A stretch of 64,000 bases of DNA from Peptococcaceae bacterium (GTDB lineage Bacteria; Bacillota; Peptococcia; Peptococcales; Peptococcaceae), in the NCBI GenBank assembly GCA_017399005.1, contig JAFQEO010000023.1, positions 32,509 through 96,508 on the forward strand, written 5' to 3'. This document shows, one piece after another, positions 43,935 to 53,209 of the stretch. Under the pieces are notes generated by a model. It had not been told where the DNA came from. It searched no databases and saw only the letters and a program-made list of their open reading frames with translations. Made by a program: the position numbers and the translations under genes. Every line of letters starts with the position of its first letter. The first letter of the stretch is position 1.

Positions 43935-44858
43935 TTAATCGTGCATTTTTTCGCTTGTGTCAGGAAGCAGTGCCTGTAAATCTTCTGGAAGAGGAGCTTC
44001 CAGTGTGATGGTTTCTCCGGTAATCGGATGCTGAAACTGCAGAAAACGGCAGTGCAGTGCCTGGCGCTGCAGAGCGGTGCAGTCACCACCGTACAGGCTG
44101 TCGCCCAGCAATGGATGACCGAGCCATGCCATATGCACACGAATCTGATGGGTACGGCCGGTCAGCAGGTGAAGCTGCATAAGAGAAACAATCTGTTGAT
44201 GATACGGAAACGTAGCGACGGTTTGATAGATGGTGCTGGCCATCTGCCCATCGGCACGCACTTCCCGCTTGATGATACTGTCTGAGGTGCGGGCAATCGG
44301 CTGGTCGATACGCCCTTCTGATGCCACAGGTGTTCCTTGTACAAGTGCAAGATATTTTTTTACAATCGTCTGTTCCTGCTGAGCCAGGCTGAATAAATGA
44401 TGCGTATGCCGGTGCTTTGTAATCAGAACAATTCCCGAAGTATCCAGGTCAAGCCGGGTTACAAAATGAACAGCGCCGGAATGACCGATCTGTTCATAAT
44501 AATGCACGATGGCATTGGCTAGCGTTCCTGATGGATGCTGCCGGGAAGGAATAGTGCTGATGCCGGCCGGTTTATTGACAGCCAGGAGATAAGCGTCTTC
44601 GTAGAGAATCTCCAGCGGAATGGCTTCCCCTTTCATCTGTTCACTGCCAGTTTCCAACGGAAACTGTACGGTTATGTTGTCGCCGGATTGCAGCATATAC
44701 TGCACATTCTCCGACTTACCGTTTACCAGAAGCTCACCGTCTGCTTTGATGTCAGTCAGCGCTTTTCTGGAAATATTCTTTTGTAACAGGAATTCGCGCA
44801 GCAGCATCTGATGTTCCTGACTGGTTACCTGAAACTGCAGTGTAAACGGCTGAGCCAT
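43935..44858 (-). CDS. RluA-family pseudouridine synthase
   Basis: 307 residues. N-terminal S4-like region (EFLLQKNISRKALTDIKADGELLVNGK), then the catalytic domain with VTRLDLDTSGIVLITKHRHT, containing the essential aspartate, and LTGRTHQIRVHMAWLGHPLLGD. It isomerises uridine in rRNA or tRNA (RluD/RluC-type). The exact target is not predictable. It is upstream of, and on the same strand as, the nitrogenase-like operon, but promoter and attenuator signals separate them. Confidence 0.94.
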   Translation of the reverse strand: MAQPFTLQFQVTSQEHQMLLREFLLQKNISRKALTDIKADGELLVNGKSENVQYMLQSGDNITVQFPLETGSEQMKGEAIPLEILYEDAYLLAVNKPAGISTIPSRQHPSGTLANAIVHYYEQIGHSGAVHFVTRLDLDTSGIVLITKHRHTHHLFSLAQQEQTIVKKYLALVQGTPVASEGRIDQPIARTSDSIIKREVRADGQMASTIYQTVATFPYHQQIVSLMQLHLLTGRTHQIRVHMAWLGHPLLGDSLYGGDCTALQRQALHCRFLQFQHPITGETITLEAPLPEDLQALLPDTSEKMHD

Positions 44859-45046
44859 GTTATCGTTCCTCCCGGTTTTTCTGAAAATCGTGACTGTATT
44901 ATATCATAAAGCGATAACGCTGCAAACCGGTGAACTGTTCAGAACTCGGGTCAATCTGACGGATATTTTCATATACAAGGAATAGAATCTCCTGTCTGGA
45001 GAGATGCTAAAGCATAAAAATCTGGGAATAACAGAGGTGGATGAAT

Positions 45047-47638
45047 ATGAGTACGGTCTGGACAGCCGGAAAATTGGATTTGCTAAAGCAGTTTAAAAGC
45101 AGCGAACACGGGTTATCAGGCAGTGAGGCGATACAGAGGCTGCAGCAGTATGGTGCCAACCAGCTGCAGGAGGAAAAACGGAAATCGGTTCTGCGTGTAT
45201 TTATAGAGCAGTTTCAGGATTTTCTGGTAATGATTCTTCTGGCAGCGGCTGTTATCTCTGCGCTGACAGGCGGTATAGAAGGTACGATTGTCATTCTGGC
45301 GGTGTTGCTTCTTAATGCGGTTCTGGGAACAGTACAGCATTTTAAGGCGCAAAAATCGCTGGATAGTCTCAAAGCTATGTCGGCCCCTGTAGCTCGTGTG
45401 ATGCGTGATGGTGCAAAAACCGAAATCCCGGCGGCTGAAATTGTGCCAGGAGATATTCTTTTACTGGAAGCCGGGGATATTGCGGCAGCAGACGGCAGGA
45501 TTCTCAATAACTTTTCGCTGCAGGTCAATGAAAGCGCATTGACCGGAGAATCGGAAACAATCAATAAAACGGAAGAAATGCTGCAATCCGAAACGCTGCC
45601 GCTGGGTGACCGCACCAACCTGGTTTACAGCGGCTCGCTTGTTTCTTATGGCCGTGCAGCCGTGCTGGTTACTGCTACAGGGATGCAGACAGAGATGGGT
45701 AAAATTGCTCATCTGCTGGAATCGACACAGGAAAAACAGACGCCGTTACAACGTAGTTTAAACCAGTTTTCAAAAAAACTGTCGTTTGCGGTACTGACAG
45801 TATGTGCGGTTGTATTTCAGCTTGGAATGTGGCGAGGGATGCCGTTGGCTGATTCGCTGATGTTTGCTGTTGCTCTGGCGGTGGCCGCTATTCCGGAGGG
45901 GCTGGGTTCCATTGTGACTATTGGCCTTGCAATCGGCACACAGAAGATGGCAAAAGAACATGCCATCATAAAAGAGTTAAAAGCAGTGGAAAGTTTGGGT
46001 AGTGTGTCGGTAATCTGTTCTGATAAAACAGGAACTCTGACGCAGAATAAAATGACGGTACAACGGCTGTATGTGCCAAACCGTGCCGTATCTGCCGAAG
46101 AAATTACACTGGATACACAGATGCAGCATCTGGTAACAAACAGTGTGCTTTGCAATGATAGTGTATTTAATGGTGACAGTCCGGTAGGTGACCCGACAGA
46201 AACAGCTCTTCTGATATTCTGTCGGAAAATCGGTCAGTCTGAAACAGAAATTCGTCAGCAGTATCCCCGCCTGCAGGAGATTCCTTTTGATTCGGACCGC
46301 AAACTGATGTCAACGCTGCATGAGATAAGCGGAACATACCGGATGCTGACAAAAGGTGCTCCCGATGTGCTGCTGCAGAGATGTTCTGTGATAAGAACCG
46401 CAGAGGAGGAGCGACCGTTTGAAGAAGATGATAAAGCAGAAGTAAAAAAACAGATTGAGGAATTTTCAGCAATGGGGCTGCGGGTACTGGCCTTTGCAGA
46501 GAAAAACATAGTGGAAAAACGAGAGCTGACGATTGAGGATGAACAGCAGATGACCTTTCTTGGTATGATTGCTATGATGGATCCGCCCCGTGAGGAATCT
46601 GCCGCAGCGGTAGCTGATTGCCACAAAGCAGGGATTCGCCCGGTTATGATTACTGGTGACCACAAAGTGACGGCTGCAGCCATTGCAGAACAGATAGGAA
46701 TTCTGCAGGCAAATGACCGTGTGGCAGAAGGTGCCGAACTGGAGCAGATGTCGGACGAGGAATTACAGAATGAAGTGCAGAATATCTCGGTTTATGCCCG
46801 TGTTTCACCGGAACATAAAATACGAATTGTACGTGCGTGGCAGAAAAACGGAGCCGTTACTGCTATGACAGGAGATGGCGTTAACGATGCACCAGCATTA
46901 AAACAGGCGGATATCGGTATTGCCATGGGAATTACCGGAACCAGCGTATCCAAAGATGCTGCGGCCATGATTTTAACCGATGACAATTTTGCTACCATTG
47001 TCAAGGCTGTTGCCAACGGGAGAGCGGTTTATCAGAACATCCGAAACTCTGTTCAGTTTCTGCTCTCCGGCAATCTGGCAGGGATTCTGGTGGTAATCTA
47101 TACTTCCATTCTGGGACTCCCGCTGCCGTTTACAGCTGTGCAGTTGCTGTTTATCAATCTGGTGACCGACAGTTTACCGGCTCTGGCCATTAATATGGAA
47201 CAGCATACAGCTAATCTGCTGGAGAAAAAACCGCGCAATCCGCAGGAAGGAATCCTCACCGCAAACTTTCTGAAGAAGCTGGGAATTCAGGGCGGTCTGA
47301 TTGCTGTTGTAACACTTCTGGCCTATTATGCCGGCCTTTCTGTCAGTGATGGGTTGGCTTGTACCATGGCATTTGCGACGATGTGTCTGGCGAGGCTGTT
47401 TCACGGATTTAACTGCCGCGGTGAGGCATCTGTTTTCCGTCTGCCGGCTAATTACTACAGCCTCGGAGCATTTGGGCTAGGTGTATTGCTTTTAGCTTCA
47501 GCCTTACTGGTTCCAGGACTGCACGGCATATTTGAAATCAGTACAGAAATCCAGACAGCGTATCTGCTGCGAATTCTGGTGTATGCGCTGCTGCCAACTG
47601 CGCTGATTCAGCTGTATCGGATAATCCGGGAACGATAA
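45047..47638 (+). CDS. P-type cation ATPase, Ca2+-transporting type (P2A)
   Basis: 863 residues. Actuator TGES (NESALTGESE), phosphorylation motif ICSDKTGTLTQNKM, hinge TGDGVNDAPALKQADIGIAMG, and the transmembrane PEGL motif AAIPEGLGSIVTIGLA that supplies ion ligands in SERCA/PMR1-type pumps. Ten membrane helices expected. It exports Ca2+ or Mn2+ using ATP. Start ATG at 45047, six to eight bases after GAGGTGG; an ATG at 45041 is too close. Its terminator is shared with the convergent AGCS gene. Confidence 0.93.
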   Translation: MSTVWTAGKLDLLKQFKSSEHGLSGSEAIQRLQQYGANQLQEEKRKSVLRVFIEQFQDFLVMILLAAAVISALTGGIEGTIVILAVLLLNAVLGTVQHFKAQKSLDSLKAMSAPVARVMRDGAKTEIPAAEIVPGDILLLEAGDIAAADGRILNNFSLQVNESALTGESETINKTEEMLQSETLPLGDRTNLVYSGSLVSYGRAAVLVTATGMQTEMGKIAHLLESTQEKQTPLQRSLNQFSKKLSFAVLTVCAVVFQLGMWRGMPLADSLMFAVALAVAAIPEGLGSIVTIGLAIGTQKMAKEHAIIKELKAVESLGSVSVICSDKTGTLTQNKMTVQRLYVPNRAVSAEEITLDTQMQHLVTNSVLCNDSVFNGDSPVGDPTETALLIFCRKIGQSETEIRQQYPRLQEIPFDSDRKLMSTLHEISGTYRMLTKGAPDVLLQRCSVIRTAEEERPFEEDDKAEVKKQIEEFSAMGLRVLAFAEKNIVEKRELTIEDEQQMTFLGMIAMMDPPREESAAAVADCHKAGIRPVMITGDHKVTAAAIAEQIGILQANDRVAEGAELEQMSDEELQNEVQNISVYARVSPEHKIRIVRAWQKNGAVTAMTGDGVNDAPALKQADIGIAMGITGTSVSKDAAAMILTDDNFATIVKAVANGRAVYQNIRNSVQFLLSGNLAGILVVIYTSILGLPLPFTAVQLLFINLVTDSLPALAINMEQHTANLLEKKPRNPQEGILTANFLKKLGIQGGLIAVVTLLAYYAGLSVSDGLACTMAFATMCLARLFHGFNCRGEASVFRLPANYYSLGAFGLGVLLLASALLVPGLHGIFEISTEIQTAYLLRILVYALLPTALIQLYRIIRER

Positions 47639-47678
47639 CGGGATTACAGGCTGCAATAAAACGGAAAAGTAAACGAAA

Positions 47679-47711
47679 AACACCCCTGTCCGGTTTCGGG
47701 CAGGGGTGTTG
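47679..47711. terminator. Bidirectional hairpin terminator
   Basis: AACACCCCTG pairs with CAGGGGTGTT with further pairing inward (TCC/GGG region). It lies between the convergent ATPase and AGCS genes. Confidence 0.85.
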
Positions 47712-47732
47712 CAGTTATGTGTTTGTGAAAAA

Positions 47733-49151
47733 TTATTTCCAGTATTCCGTGTCGTGGATACCAATATCGGCAGCTTTAAATACAGGGTCTTTGCCTTCCT
47801 TACGCTGTTTGATATAGTCATCCAGTGCTCTGAAGGCTGTGCCGCCGAGAATCAGGCAGACAGGAACGTTAATCAGTGCCATAAAGCCCATCAGTACATC
47901 GGCTAAATCCCATGCCAGACCGGCGCTGAATTGTGCACCGATAAAAATGATTACAACCGCAAGCAGACGGTAGCAGAACATAAAGGTTTTGTTGCTCTGT
48001 GCGTCTTTATACAGGTAGCTGATATTCATTTCCGCATAGAAGTAGTTCCCGATTAATGTAGTGTAAGCAAACAGTGCCAGAGCAGCGGTAATAAAGAAGC
48101 TGCCGAATGCACCGAAGTTGGCTGCCAGCGAATCCTGAATATAAGCAGCATTCATGCTATTGCCGGCTGCATCGATATACAGGGAGGCATCCAGGTTGGT
48201 GCAAAGAATCATAAAGGCAGTCGCAGTACAGATTACCAGAGTATCCAGAAATACTGAAAGCATCTGAACCAGCCCCTGTTTAACCGGATGAGATACATCG
48301 GCAGAAGCCGCAGCGTTCGGTGCAGAACCGATACCGGCCTCGTTGGAGTATAAACCGCGTTTGATACCATTCATCATGGCTGCACCCATTAAACCGCCGA
48401 ATGCAGACTGTGGATTGAATGCTTCACTGAAAATCAGCTGGAACATAACCGGCAGGTTTTCGATGTTTAAAATTACAACAACCAGTGCTACACCGATGTA
48501 CAGCATTGCCATAAACGGTACTACAACCTGTGTTACTTTTGAGATGCGTTTTCCGCCGCCCAGAATAACCAGTGCAGCCAGAATCGCAATAACTGCACCG
48601 ATAACCAGAGTTGCGTTTTCACCCGGGAAATATACTTTTACAAAGTCCGTCATGTTATAAGAGGCCAGTGCATTGAAACCGCCCATGTAGGTGAGAATCA
48701 GTGCAATCGCAAAAGTTCCGCCAAGTGCAGGGGAATGCAGCGCCTGTTTGATATAGTAGGCAGGACCACCGTAAGAACCGTTTTCGCCTCTTTTTTTGTA
48801 AATCTGAGCCAGAGTAGATTCAACGAATGCAGATGCACCGCCTACCAGAGCGATAATCCACATCCAGAATACAGCGCCGGGACCACCGGCAATGATAGCG
48901 CCGGTTACCCCTACGATATTACCGGTACCAACGCGGGAAGCGGTAGAAACCATCAGAGCCTGGAAAGAGGAAATAGCATCCCGGTCTTTCCGAGGTTCTT
49001 TGATTACACGAATAGATTCTCCTAAAAGACGCAGCTGAACAAAACCTGTTCGAACTGAAAAATAAAGCCCGGCCCCAATCAGCAGGGCAATCAGGATATA
49101 GCCATACAACCAGCCGCTGATTGTACTGACAATACTAGCAAATGTGTCCAT
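47733..49151 (-). CDS. Sodium:alanine/glycine symporter (AGCS family)
   Basis: 472 residues, about eleven membrane helices. Family motifs: FQALMVSTASRVGTGNIVGV with the substrate-binding region, GPGAVFWMWIIALVGGASAF, and GIKRGLYSNEAGIGSAPNAA. It imports alanine or glycine with Na+. AAAGGAA lies upstream of the ATG. It stands alone between two terminators. Confidence 0.95.
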   Translation of the reverse strand: MDTFASIVSTISGWLYGYILIALLIGAGLYFSVRTGFVQLRLLGESIRVIKEPRKDRDAISSFQALMVSTASRVGTGNIVGVTGAIIAGGPGAVFWMWIIALVGGASAFVESTLAQIYKKRGENGSYGGPAYYIKQALHSPALGGTFAIALILTYMGGFNALASYNMTDFVKVYFPGENATLVIGAVIAILAALVILGGGKRISKVTQVVVPFMAMLYIGVALVVVILNIENLPVMFQLIFSEAFNPQSAFGGLMGAAMMNGIKRGLYSNEAGIGSAPNAAASADVSHPVKQGLVQMLSVFLDTLVICTATAFMILCTNLDASLYIDAAGNSMNAAYIQDSLAANFGAFGSFFITAALALFAYTTLIGNYFYAEMNISYLYKDAQSNKTFMFCYRLLAVVIIFIGAQFSAGLAWDLADVLMGFMALINVPVCLILGGTAFRALDDYIKQRKEGKDPVFKAADIGIHDTEYWK

Positions 49152-49272
49152 AAAAAATTCCTTTCTGTGATGAAATCAATACCCCTATTCTAACAGGAAT
49201 TAGGGGAGTTCGTCAATCAAAATTCTACAGCAGATGGAAAAATGTATACAACGTGTGTATTCAGTGAACAGA

Positions 49273-49305
49273 AAAACCTGACACCATGGAACGGATGTCA
49301 GGTTT
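49273..49305 (-). terminator. Terminator of the DUF1847 gene
   Basis: AAACCTGACA pairs with TGTCAGGTTT; on the minus strand TTTTTCTGTT follows. Confidence 0.8.
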
Positions 49306-49334
49306 ACAGCTGTGTTGTAATATAGAAAAGAAGC

Positions 49335-49973
49335 CTAGTCTTCCATCAGATTTTTGTAGTAATGATGCATGTTGTACAGAATTGCGCATGGGTTGTGACC
49401 GGTTACACGGTCTTTTGCAACCAGAGTGGTTACCAGAGCATTGGAATATTTGTTAAATAAGCTGTCGTGGCCTACGCATAAACCGATGGATACATTCAGG
49501 TCGGTCTGTTCTGCATTCAGCATTTTTGCCTGCAGAATCGGATTGCACATGGTTTTGCCGCTGTTTTCACATTTTTCTGGAATACCGATTTCAGTTTTTG
49601 GCACAGCACCGGCTTTGCAGCAGATGCCGTACACTTCAAAGCCTTTTTTGCGCAGCAGTTTTGCAAAAATTTTGGATTCCTCCAGCAGCCCCAGACAGGT
49701 TGCGATACCGATTTTTTTTGCACCGATGCGTTTTGCAAATTCAACAGTTTCTTCTACGCGGGTCATTTTACCGTAAAAGTCGGATTCTACACTGGCAGCG
49801 GTAAACATAACACGATTGTTTTCTTCTTCCTGGTAGCAGGCAAGAGCCTCCTGCAGCAGATCCTGATCCATATTTTTTGTCAGGCAGAATTCTGGATATT
49901 TTTCCGCATCTCCTTTTTTACATGCTTTGACTGCACAGTCAATGCAGGATAATGTTTTTTGTTCGTTTGTCAT
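49335..49973 (-). CDS. DUF1847 cysteine-rich protein
   Basis: 212 residues. N-terminal cysteines SCIDCAVKACKKGDAEKYPEFC (two parts) form a likely metal or Fe-S site; then KKIGIATCLGLLEESKIFAKL, GICCKAGAVPK, CNPILQAKMLNAEQTDLNVS and LCVGHDSLFNKYS. The pattern is that of DUF1847, found in anaerobes and of unknown function; the conserved cysteines suggest a redox or metal role. Start ATG at 49973. It stands alone with its own terminator. Confidence 0.8.
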   Translation of the reverse strand: MTNEQKTLSCIDCAVKACKKGDAEKYPEFCLTKNMDQDLLQEALACYQEEENNRVMFTAASVESDFYGKMTRVEETVEFAKRIGAKKIGIATCLGLLEESKIFAKLLRKKGFEVYGICCKAGAVPKTEIGIPEKCENSGKTMCNPILQAKMLNAEQTDLNVSIGLCVGHDSLFNKYSNALVTTLVAKDRVTGHNPCAILYNMHHYYKNLMED

Positions 49974-50192
49974 AATCGTCACTCTTTTCTGAATAAAATA
50001 TCTTCTTTCAGTATAGCATGTTTTCTGGAAAACTCAATTAAGAAAAGCAGGCAGAAAACAGGATTCTTTATTAAGGAAAAGAAACGCAGCTGTGATAAAG
50101 GATTTCCACGGCAAAGAAAGGGTTTATTAACAGCAAACTTGCAACATATCTTTCATAGAATATCGTAGAATAGTTGCGAGGAGCTGGTGTAG

Positions 50193-50975
50193 ATGCAAAA
50201 TATTTTTTTTGATATCCCGGCAGGTGCCTACAGCCGCAGTCCGGAACTGCAGAGCTGGGTACAGCAGGGATTTGCCGCTACCGGATCTCTGCGTCGCCGG
50301 GGCTATGACAGAGTGCGGCTGCAGGGAGAAAATCCTGTAGATTTGTATAACCTGATGGAGAATGTCACATTTCAGGAAAGTATTCACTGGATTCTCCGGG
50401 AAGAGGGAAAATACTACCGTCAGCTTCTGGAACCGGGAGATTATGTAGTGTTCCGGCAGCAGGCGCAGCGCCGGATTGAAAAGCTGGAGCCGCAGCTGCG
50501 AATGGTCATACGGCAGGATATTGAAAATCTAATGCAGCGGGCAGATTGTTTTAATGTGGGCGGCTATCTGCGTTTTTCCGCACAGAAACTGAAACAGACA
50601 ATGCGCAGACAGATGGCGGAAGAATACAACCGGCTGGAGGAAGAACTGGAGCAGGAGGAGTTTCTGGAACTGCTTCGTTTTTTTGTCTCAGTGCAGCCAT
50701 CGCTGCTGGATGAAGCCCATCTGAATATCCATGCGGGCGGTTTTACCTTGACCGACGAATGGGGGAACGACTTAAAGCAGATTTATCTGGATTCCCTCAC
50801 GGAGGAAGATATTACAGGCGTCAGCGACAATGACCTGATTATGAGTATCCTGATTACACTACTGCCCCGCAGAATATATCTGCAGATAGAGCCGCAGACC
50901 GGCAGCCGTGAATTTCTGTTTCTGCTGCAGCAGGTGTTTGGCGACCAGTTAATCTGGCAGAAAAACGAAATCTGA
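50193..50975 (+). CDS. YtxC-like sporulation protein
   Basis: 260 residues. The second half follows the YtxC pattern: NVGGYLRFSAQKLKQTMRRQ, a glutamate-rich YNRLEEELEQEEFLELLRFF, VSVQPSLLDEAHLNIHAGGF, TLTDEWGNDL. YtxC proteins occur in spore formers and are of unclear function. The N-terminal 90 residues are less recognisable. Start ATG at 50193 follows GAGGAG. Two spore-type small genes lie just downstream, which fits a sporulation neighbourhood. Confidence 0.65.
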   Translation: MQNIFFDIPAGAYSRSPELQSWVQQGFAATGSLRRRGYDRVRLQGENPVDLYNLMENVTFQESIHWILREEGKYYRQLLEPGDYVVFRQQAQRRIEKLEPQLRMVIRQDIENLMQRADCFNVGGYLRFSAQKLKQTMRRQMAEEYNRLEEELEQEEFLELLRFFVSVQPSLLDEAHLNIHAGGFTLTDEWGNDLKQIYLDSLTEEDITGVSDNDLIMSILITLLPRRIYLQIEPQTGSREFLFLLQQVFGDQLIWQKNEI

Positions 50976-51123
50976 TGCTGAAAATGCTAGTGTTTCTCTG
51001 AAACAGGAACGTTATGTATTGCCGTGGGAAACACGGAAAAACAAATGGCATCTCATACACTTATTTCCTTGTATTTGTGAAGGTGGTTCGAGCCACAATA
51101 TGTTTCGAGGAGGTGAGTTTGCC

Positions 51124-51351
51124 ATGAAAACTCAAAAAGAACAGAACTCTTTTAAACAGAATGCGGACAGCAGAATGCAAAACAGAGCGGAAAACCGCGC
51201 TGAAAATCGTGCAGAAAACTGTGGCCGTACAAAAGGTGACATGAAACAGAATCAGAAAAGTGACATGAAAAACAACATGAGAAGCGATATGAAAAACAGC
51301 CAGAACAGCAACATGAAAAATGATATGCGTCTGGATAACTGCAATCGCTAA
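51124..51351 (+). CDS. Repetitive Asn/Met/Lys-rich small protein next to SASP
   Basis: 75 residues of low complexity: three RAEN repeats (NRAENRAENRAEN) then repeats of K-x-D/N-M-K-N (SDMKNNMRSDMKNSQNSNMK). No hydrophobic segment; highly hydrophilic and likely disordered. AGGAGGTGAG lies upstream. It is 85 bp before the SASP gene on the same strand, so it may be another forespore product, similar in style to gamma-type SASP or small coat-associated peptides. Function unknown. Confidence 0.6.
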   Translation: MKTQKEQNSFKQNADSRMQNRAENRAENRAENCGRTKGDMKQNQKSDMKNNMRSDMKNSQNSNMKNDMRLDNCNR

Positions 51352-51436
51352 CCAGTAACTGGGTTGCATAGAAACCTGCAAACCGAACAAAATACACTTA
51401 CAAGCCTAAAAGGCAAAACGAAAGGGGGTGAACGTG

Positions 51437-51679
51437 ATGTCCAGAAGTTCTAATGAACCAGCTGCACCAAATGCATCTAACTTCCTGAACAACTTCAAAT
51501 ACGAGGTTGCTAACGAATTAGGCATCAACAACTACCAGAATGTTGATAAAGGCCAGTTAACAAGCCGTGAAAACGGTTATGTAGGCGGTTACATGGTGAA
51601 AAAAATGATTCAGTACGCGGAACAGAACATGCCGACTTCCGGTTCCGGCTCTTCCATGACCATGGGTATGAGCAAATAA
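51437..51679 (+). CDS. Alpha/beta-type small acid-soluble spore protein
   Basis: 80 residues. Two conserved SASP segments are visible: NFKYEVANELGINNY (cleavage and first helix region) and LTSRENGYVGGYMVKKMIQYAEQ (the second, DNA-binding helix). Such proteins coat spore DNA in an A-like form and protect it from UV and hydrolysis. Start ATG at 51437 behind AAAGGGGGTG. The tail is Ser/Gly/Met-rich. This is the clearest sporulation marker in the window. Confidence 0.88.
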   Translation: MSRSSNEPAAPNASNFLNNFKYEVANELGINNYQNVDKGQLTSRENGYVGGYMVKKMIQYAEQNMPTSGSGSSMTMGMSK

Positions 51680-51721
51680 GTACGGTTTCATGAACCATAC
51701 TGCCAATAAAATGAGATAAAT

Positions 51722-51764
51722 AAAGGGGCCGCTGTGACTTCATTGTGACAGAGGCTCCTTTTTT
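51722..51764 (+). terminator. Intrinsic terminator of the SASP gene
   Basis: AAAGGGGCC pairs with GGCTCCTTT (G-T pair) and an inner CTGTGAC../..GTGACAG segment; TTTTT follows. Confidence 0.75.
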
Positions 51765-51842
51765 GTGTGTGGATAGATTGTTTACAGTCACCTGCCATTA
51801 TGGTAAACTGAACTTGTAAAACAACAGACAGGAGGCGGTGTA

Positions 51843-52298
51843 ATGACATGGATAAGTAAGCTGAAAAACTTTCTGAATCAGAACCTTTTTGCAAGACTGT
51901 TTTTATATATCCTGATGCTAATGGTACCGGTGTTGTTTTATTGTGAAATAGATTATGAACATTATATACCGATTCTGGACAAGTTAGATGCGATAGATTT
52001 TTTGTGGGTTGGTTTTTATAGTTCTATATTGTTGTATTGGACATGCAGCAAGAGATGGTGGGAAGTAGTACTCATTACAACATTGCTCGCTGTCAATATA
52101 ATACCAATTACATTTTATTGTTTTGCATTTTTATTTGGCGGTATTTTAGGTCCGTTTGTTATAATTTTATCGGTATTGGTTCCTTTTGCAATGCCGTTAA
52201 TGAATCTGATGAATGGATATATAGTTTTTGCAGCTTTATGGATAATGGTACTGGCAGTAGTGGTTTTTATATTCTGGAAAGTATCAAAAAACTGGTAA
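51843..52298 (+). CDS. Small multispanning membrane protein, unknown
   Basis: 151 residues with four strongly hydrophobic segments (about 18-36, 48-68, 76-100, 105-146) and a short basic start ISKLKNFLNQN. More A+T-rich than its neighbours. No family recognised. AGGAGGCGG precedes the ATG. A degraded copy of its first 12 codons lies 24 bp after its stop. Confidence 0.6.
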   Translation: MTWISKLKNFLNQNLFARLFLYILMLMVPVLFYCEIDYEHYIPILDKLDAIDFLWVGFYSSILLYWTCSKRWWEVVLITTLLAVNIIPITFYCFAFLFGGILGPFVIILSVLVPFAMPLMNLMNGYIVFAALWIMVLAVVVFIFWKVSKNW

Positions 52299-52322
52299 TA
52301 ACATAAGGAAAGGTGACAGTCT

Positions 52323-52395
52323 ATGACGCGAGTACAAAAACTGAAACAGTTTCTGAATTAGAACATGATTGTGTCGTGTTTAAAATTATATAATA
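52323..52395 (+). pseudogene. Remnant duplicate of the 51843 gene's start
   Basis: A ribosome-binding site AAAGG, an ATG and 11 further codons encode MTRVQKLKQFLN, then TAG. The intact gene upstream begins MTWISKLKNFLNQN; the fourth-last shared codon pair shows CAG changed to TAG. This looks like a truncated tandem duplicate with a nonsense change; downstream similarity is quickly lost. Confidence 0.5.
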
Positions 52396-52440
52396 CGTGG
52401 TATAAACAGATTATCAAACAAAAACAAGGGGGATATGGCT

Positions 52441-52953
52441 ATGTTACATGAAAAAGTGGTTCAGTTATTAAATCAGCAGGTGAATAAGGAATTCTATTCG
52501 GCGTATCTGTATCTGGATTTTTCCAACTATTATGAATCCAAAGGGCTGGATGGATTTGCAAACTGGTACAAAATTCAGGCGCAGGAGGAACGGGATCATG
52601 CGATGCTGTTTTATCAGTATCTGCACAACAATGGCGTGGCAGTAGAACTGGATGCCATTGCAAAACCGGATGTGAAGCTGGAAACTCCGATGGGCGTTTT
52701 ACAGGCAGGGCTGGCACATGAAGAATATGTAACCAGTCTGATTCATCAGATTTATGCGGCGGCGCAGGATGAAAAAGATTTCCGCACCACACAGTTTTTA
52801 GACTGGTTCGTAAAAGAGCAGGGAGAGGAAGAAAAAAACGCACAGGATTTAATCAGCAAAATGGAACTGTTTGGCAATGACCCGAGAAGCCTGTATCTGC
52901 TCAATGATGAATTAAAAACAAGAGTATATGCAGCACCGTCTCTGGTACTGTAA
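52441..52953 (+). CDS. ftnA: Ferritin (bacterial non-haem type, FtnA)
   Basis: 170 residues. Ferroxidase-centre residues are visible: Glu in NKEFYSAYLYLDFSNYYESK, Glu and His in YKIQAQEERDHAMLFYQYL, and Glu in FVKEQGEEEKNAQDL. It oxidises Fe2+ and stores iron in a 24-subunit shell. The ATG at 52441 lies eight bases after AAGGGGG; an in-frame ATG at 52435 is too close. It converges on the 53210 gene across repeat copy 2. Not linked to the nitrogenase-like operon. Confidence 0.95.
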   Translation: MLHEKVVQLLNQQVNKEFYSAYLYLDFSNYYESKGLDGFANWYKIQAQEERDHAMLFYQYLHNNGVAVELDAIAKPDVKLETPMGVLQAGLAHEEYVTSLIHQIYAAAQDEKDFRTTQFLDWFVKEQGEEEKNAQDLISKMELFGNDPRSLYLLNDELKTRVYAAPSLVL

Positions 52954-52980
52954 TACGCAGATGAAAATAAATTAAAAAGA

Positions 52981-53190
52981 AGCCGGGACATTACAGAACT
53001 TGTTTAGCACCCGAAGGGTATCATTTCCCCGCTCCCTCCATACAAGTACACTACTTTTTCTCTGTTCAGCGTTGTCGAACATAAATGTTCGCCACGCTTC
53101 TGAACAGAGAAAATCGTGTTCTTCTATAGTCGGAATTTGGGGAAATATACGCTTCGGGTGCTTGAATTTAAGTGCTGTTTTATCCCGGCT
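52981..53190. repeat. Structured palindromic repeat, copy 2
   Basis: A 210-bp element between the convergent ferritin and 53210 genes. AGCCGGGA/TCCCGGCT and GCACCCGAAG/CTTCGGGTGC form the outer stem, ATTTCCCC/GGGGAAAT the next, TTTTCTCTGTTCAG/CTGAACAGAGAAAA the inner stem, with GAACAT-AA-ATGTTC at the tip. The internal strands CTCCCTCCATACA.G.ACACTAC and AATCGTGTTC.TCTATAGTCGG match copy 1 almost base for base, while all the stems differ in sequence yet remain paired. A T-run follows on the minus side. Confidence 0.75.
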
Positions 53191-53209
53191 CTTACTGTTT
53201 TATTTAATT

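Noticed and set aside
52981..53190. 6S RNA
   Set aside because: The shape is similar, but no recognisable 6S conserved sequence and no promoter were found; kept only as a structural comparison.
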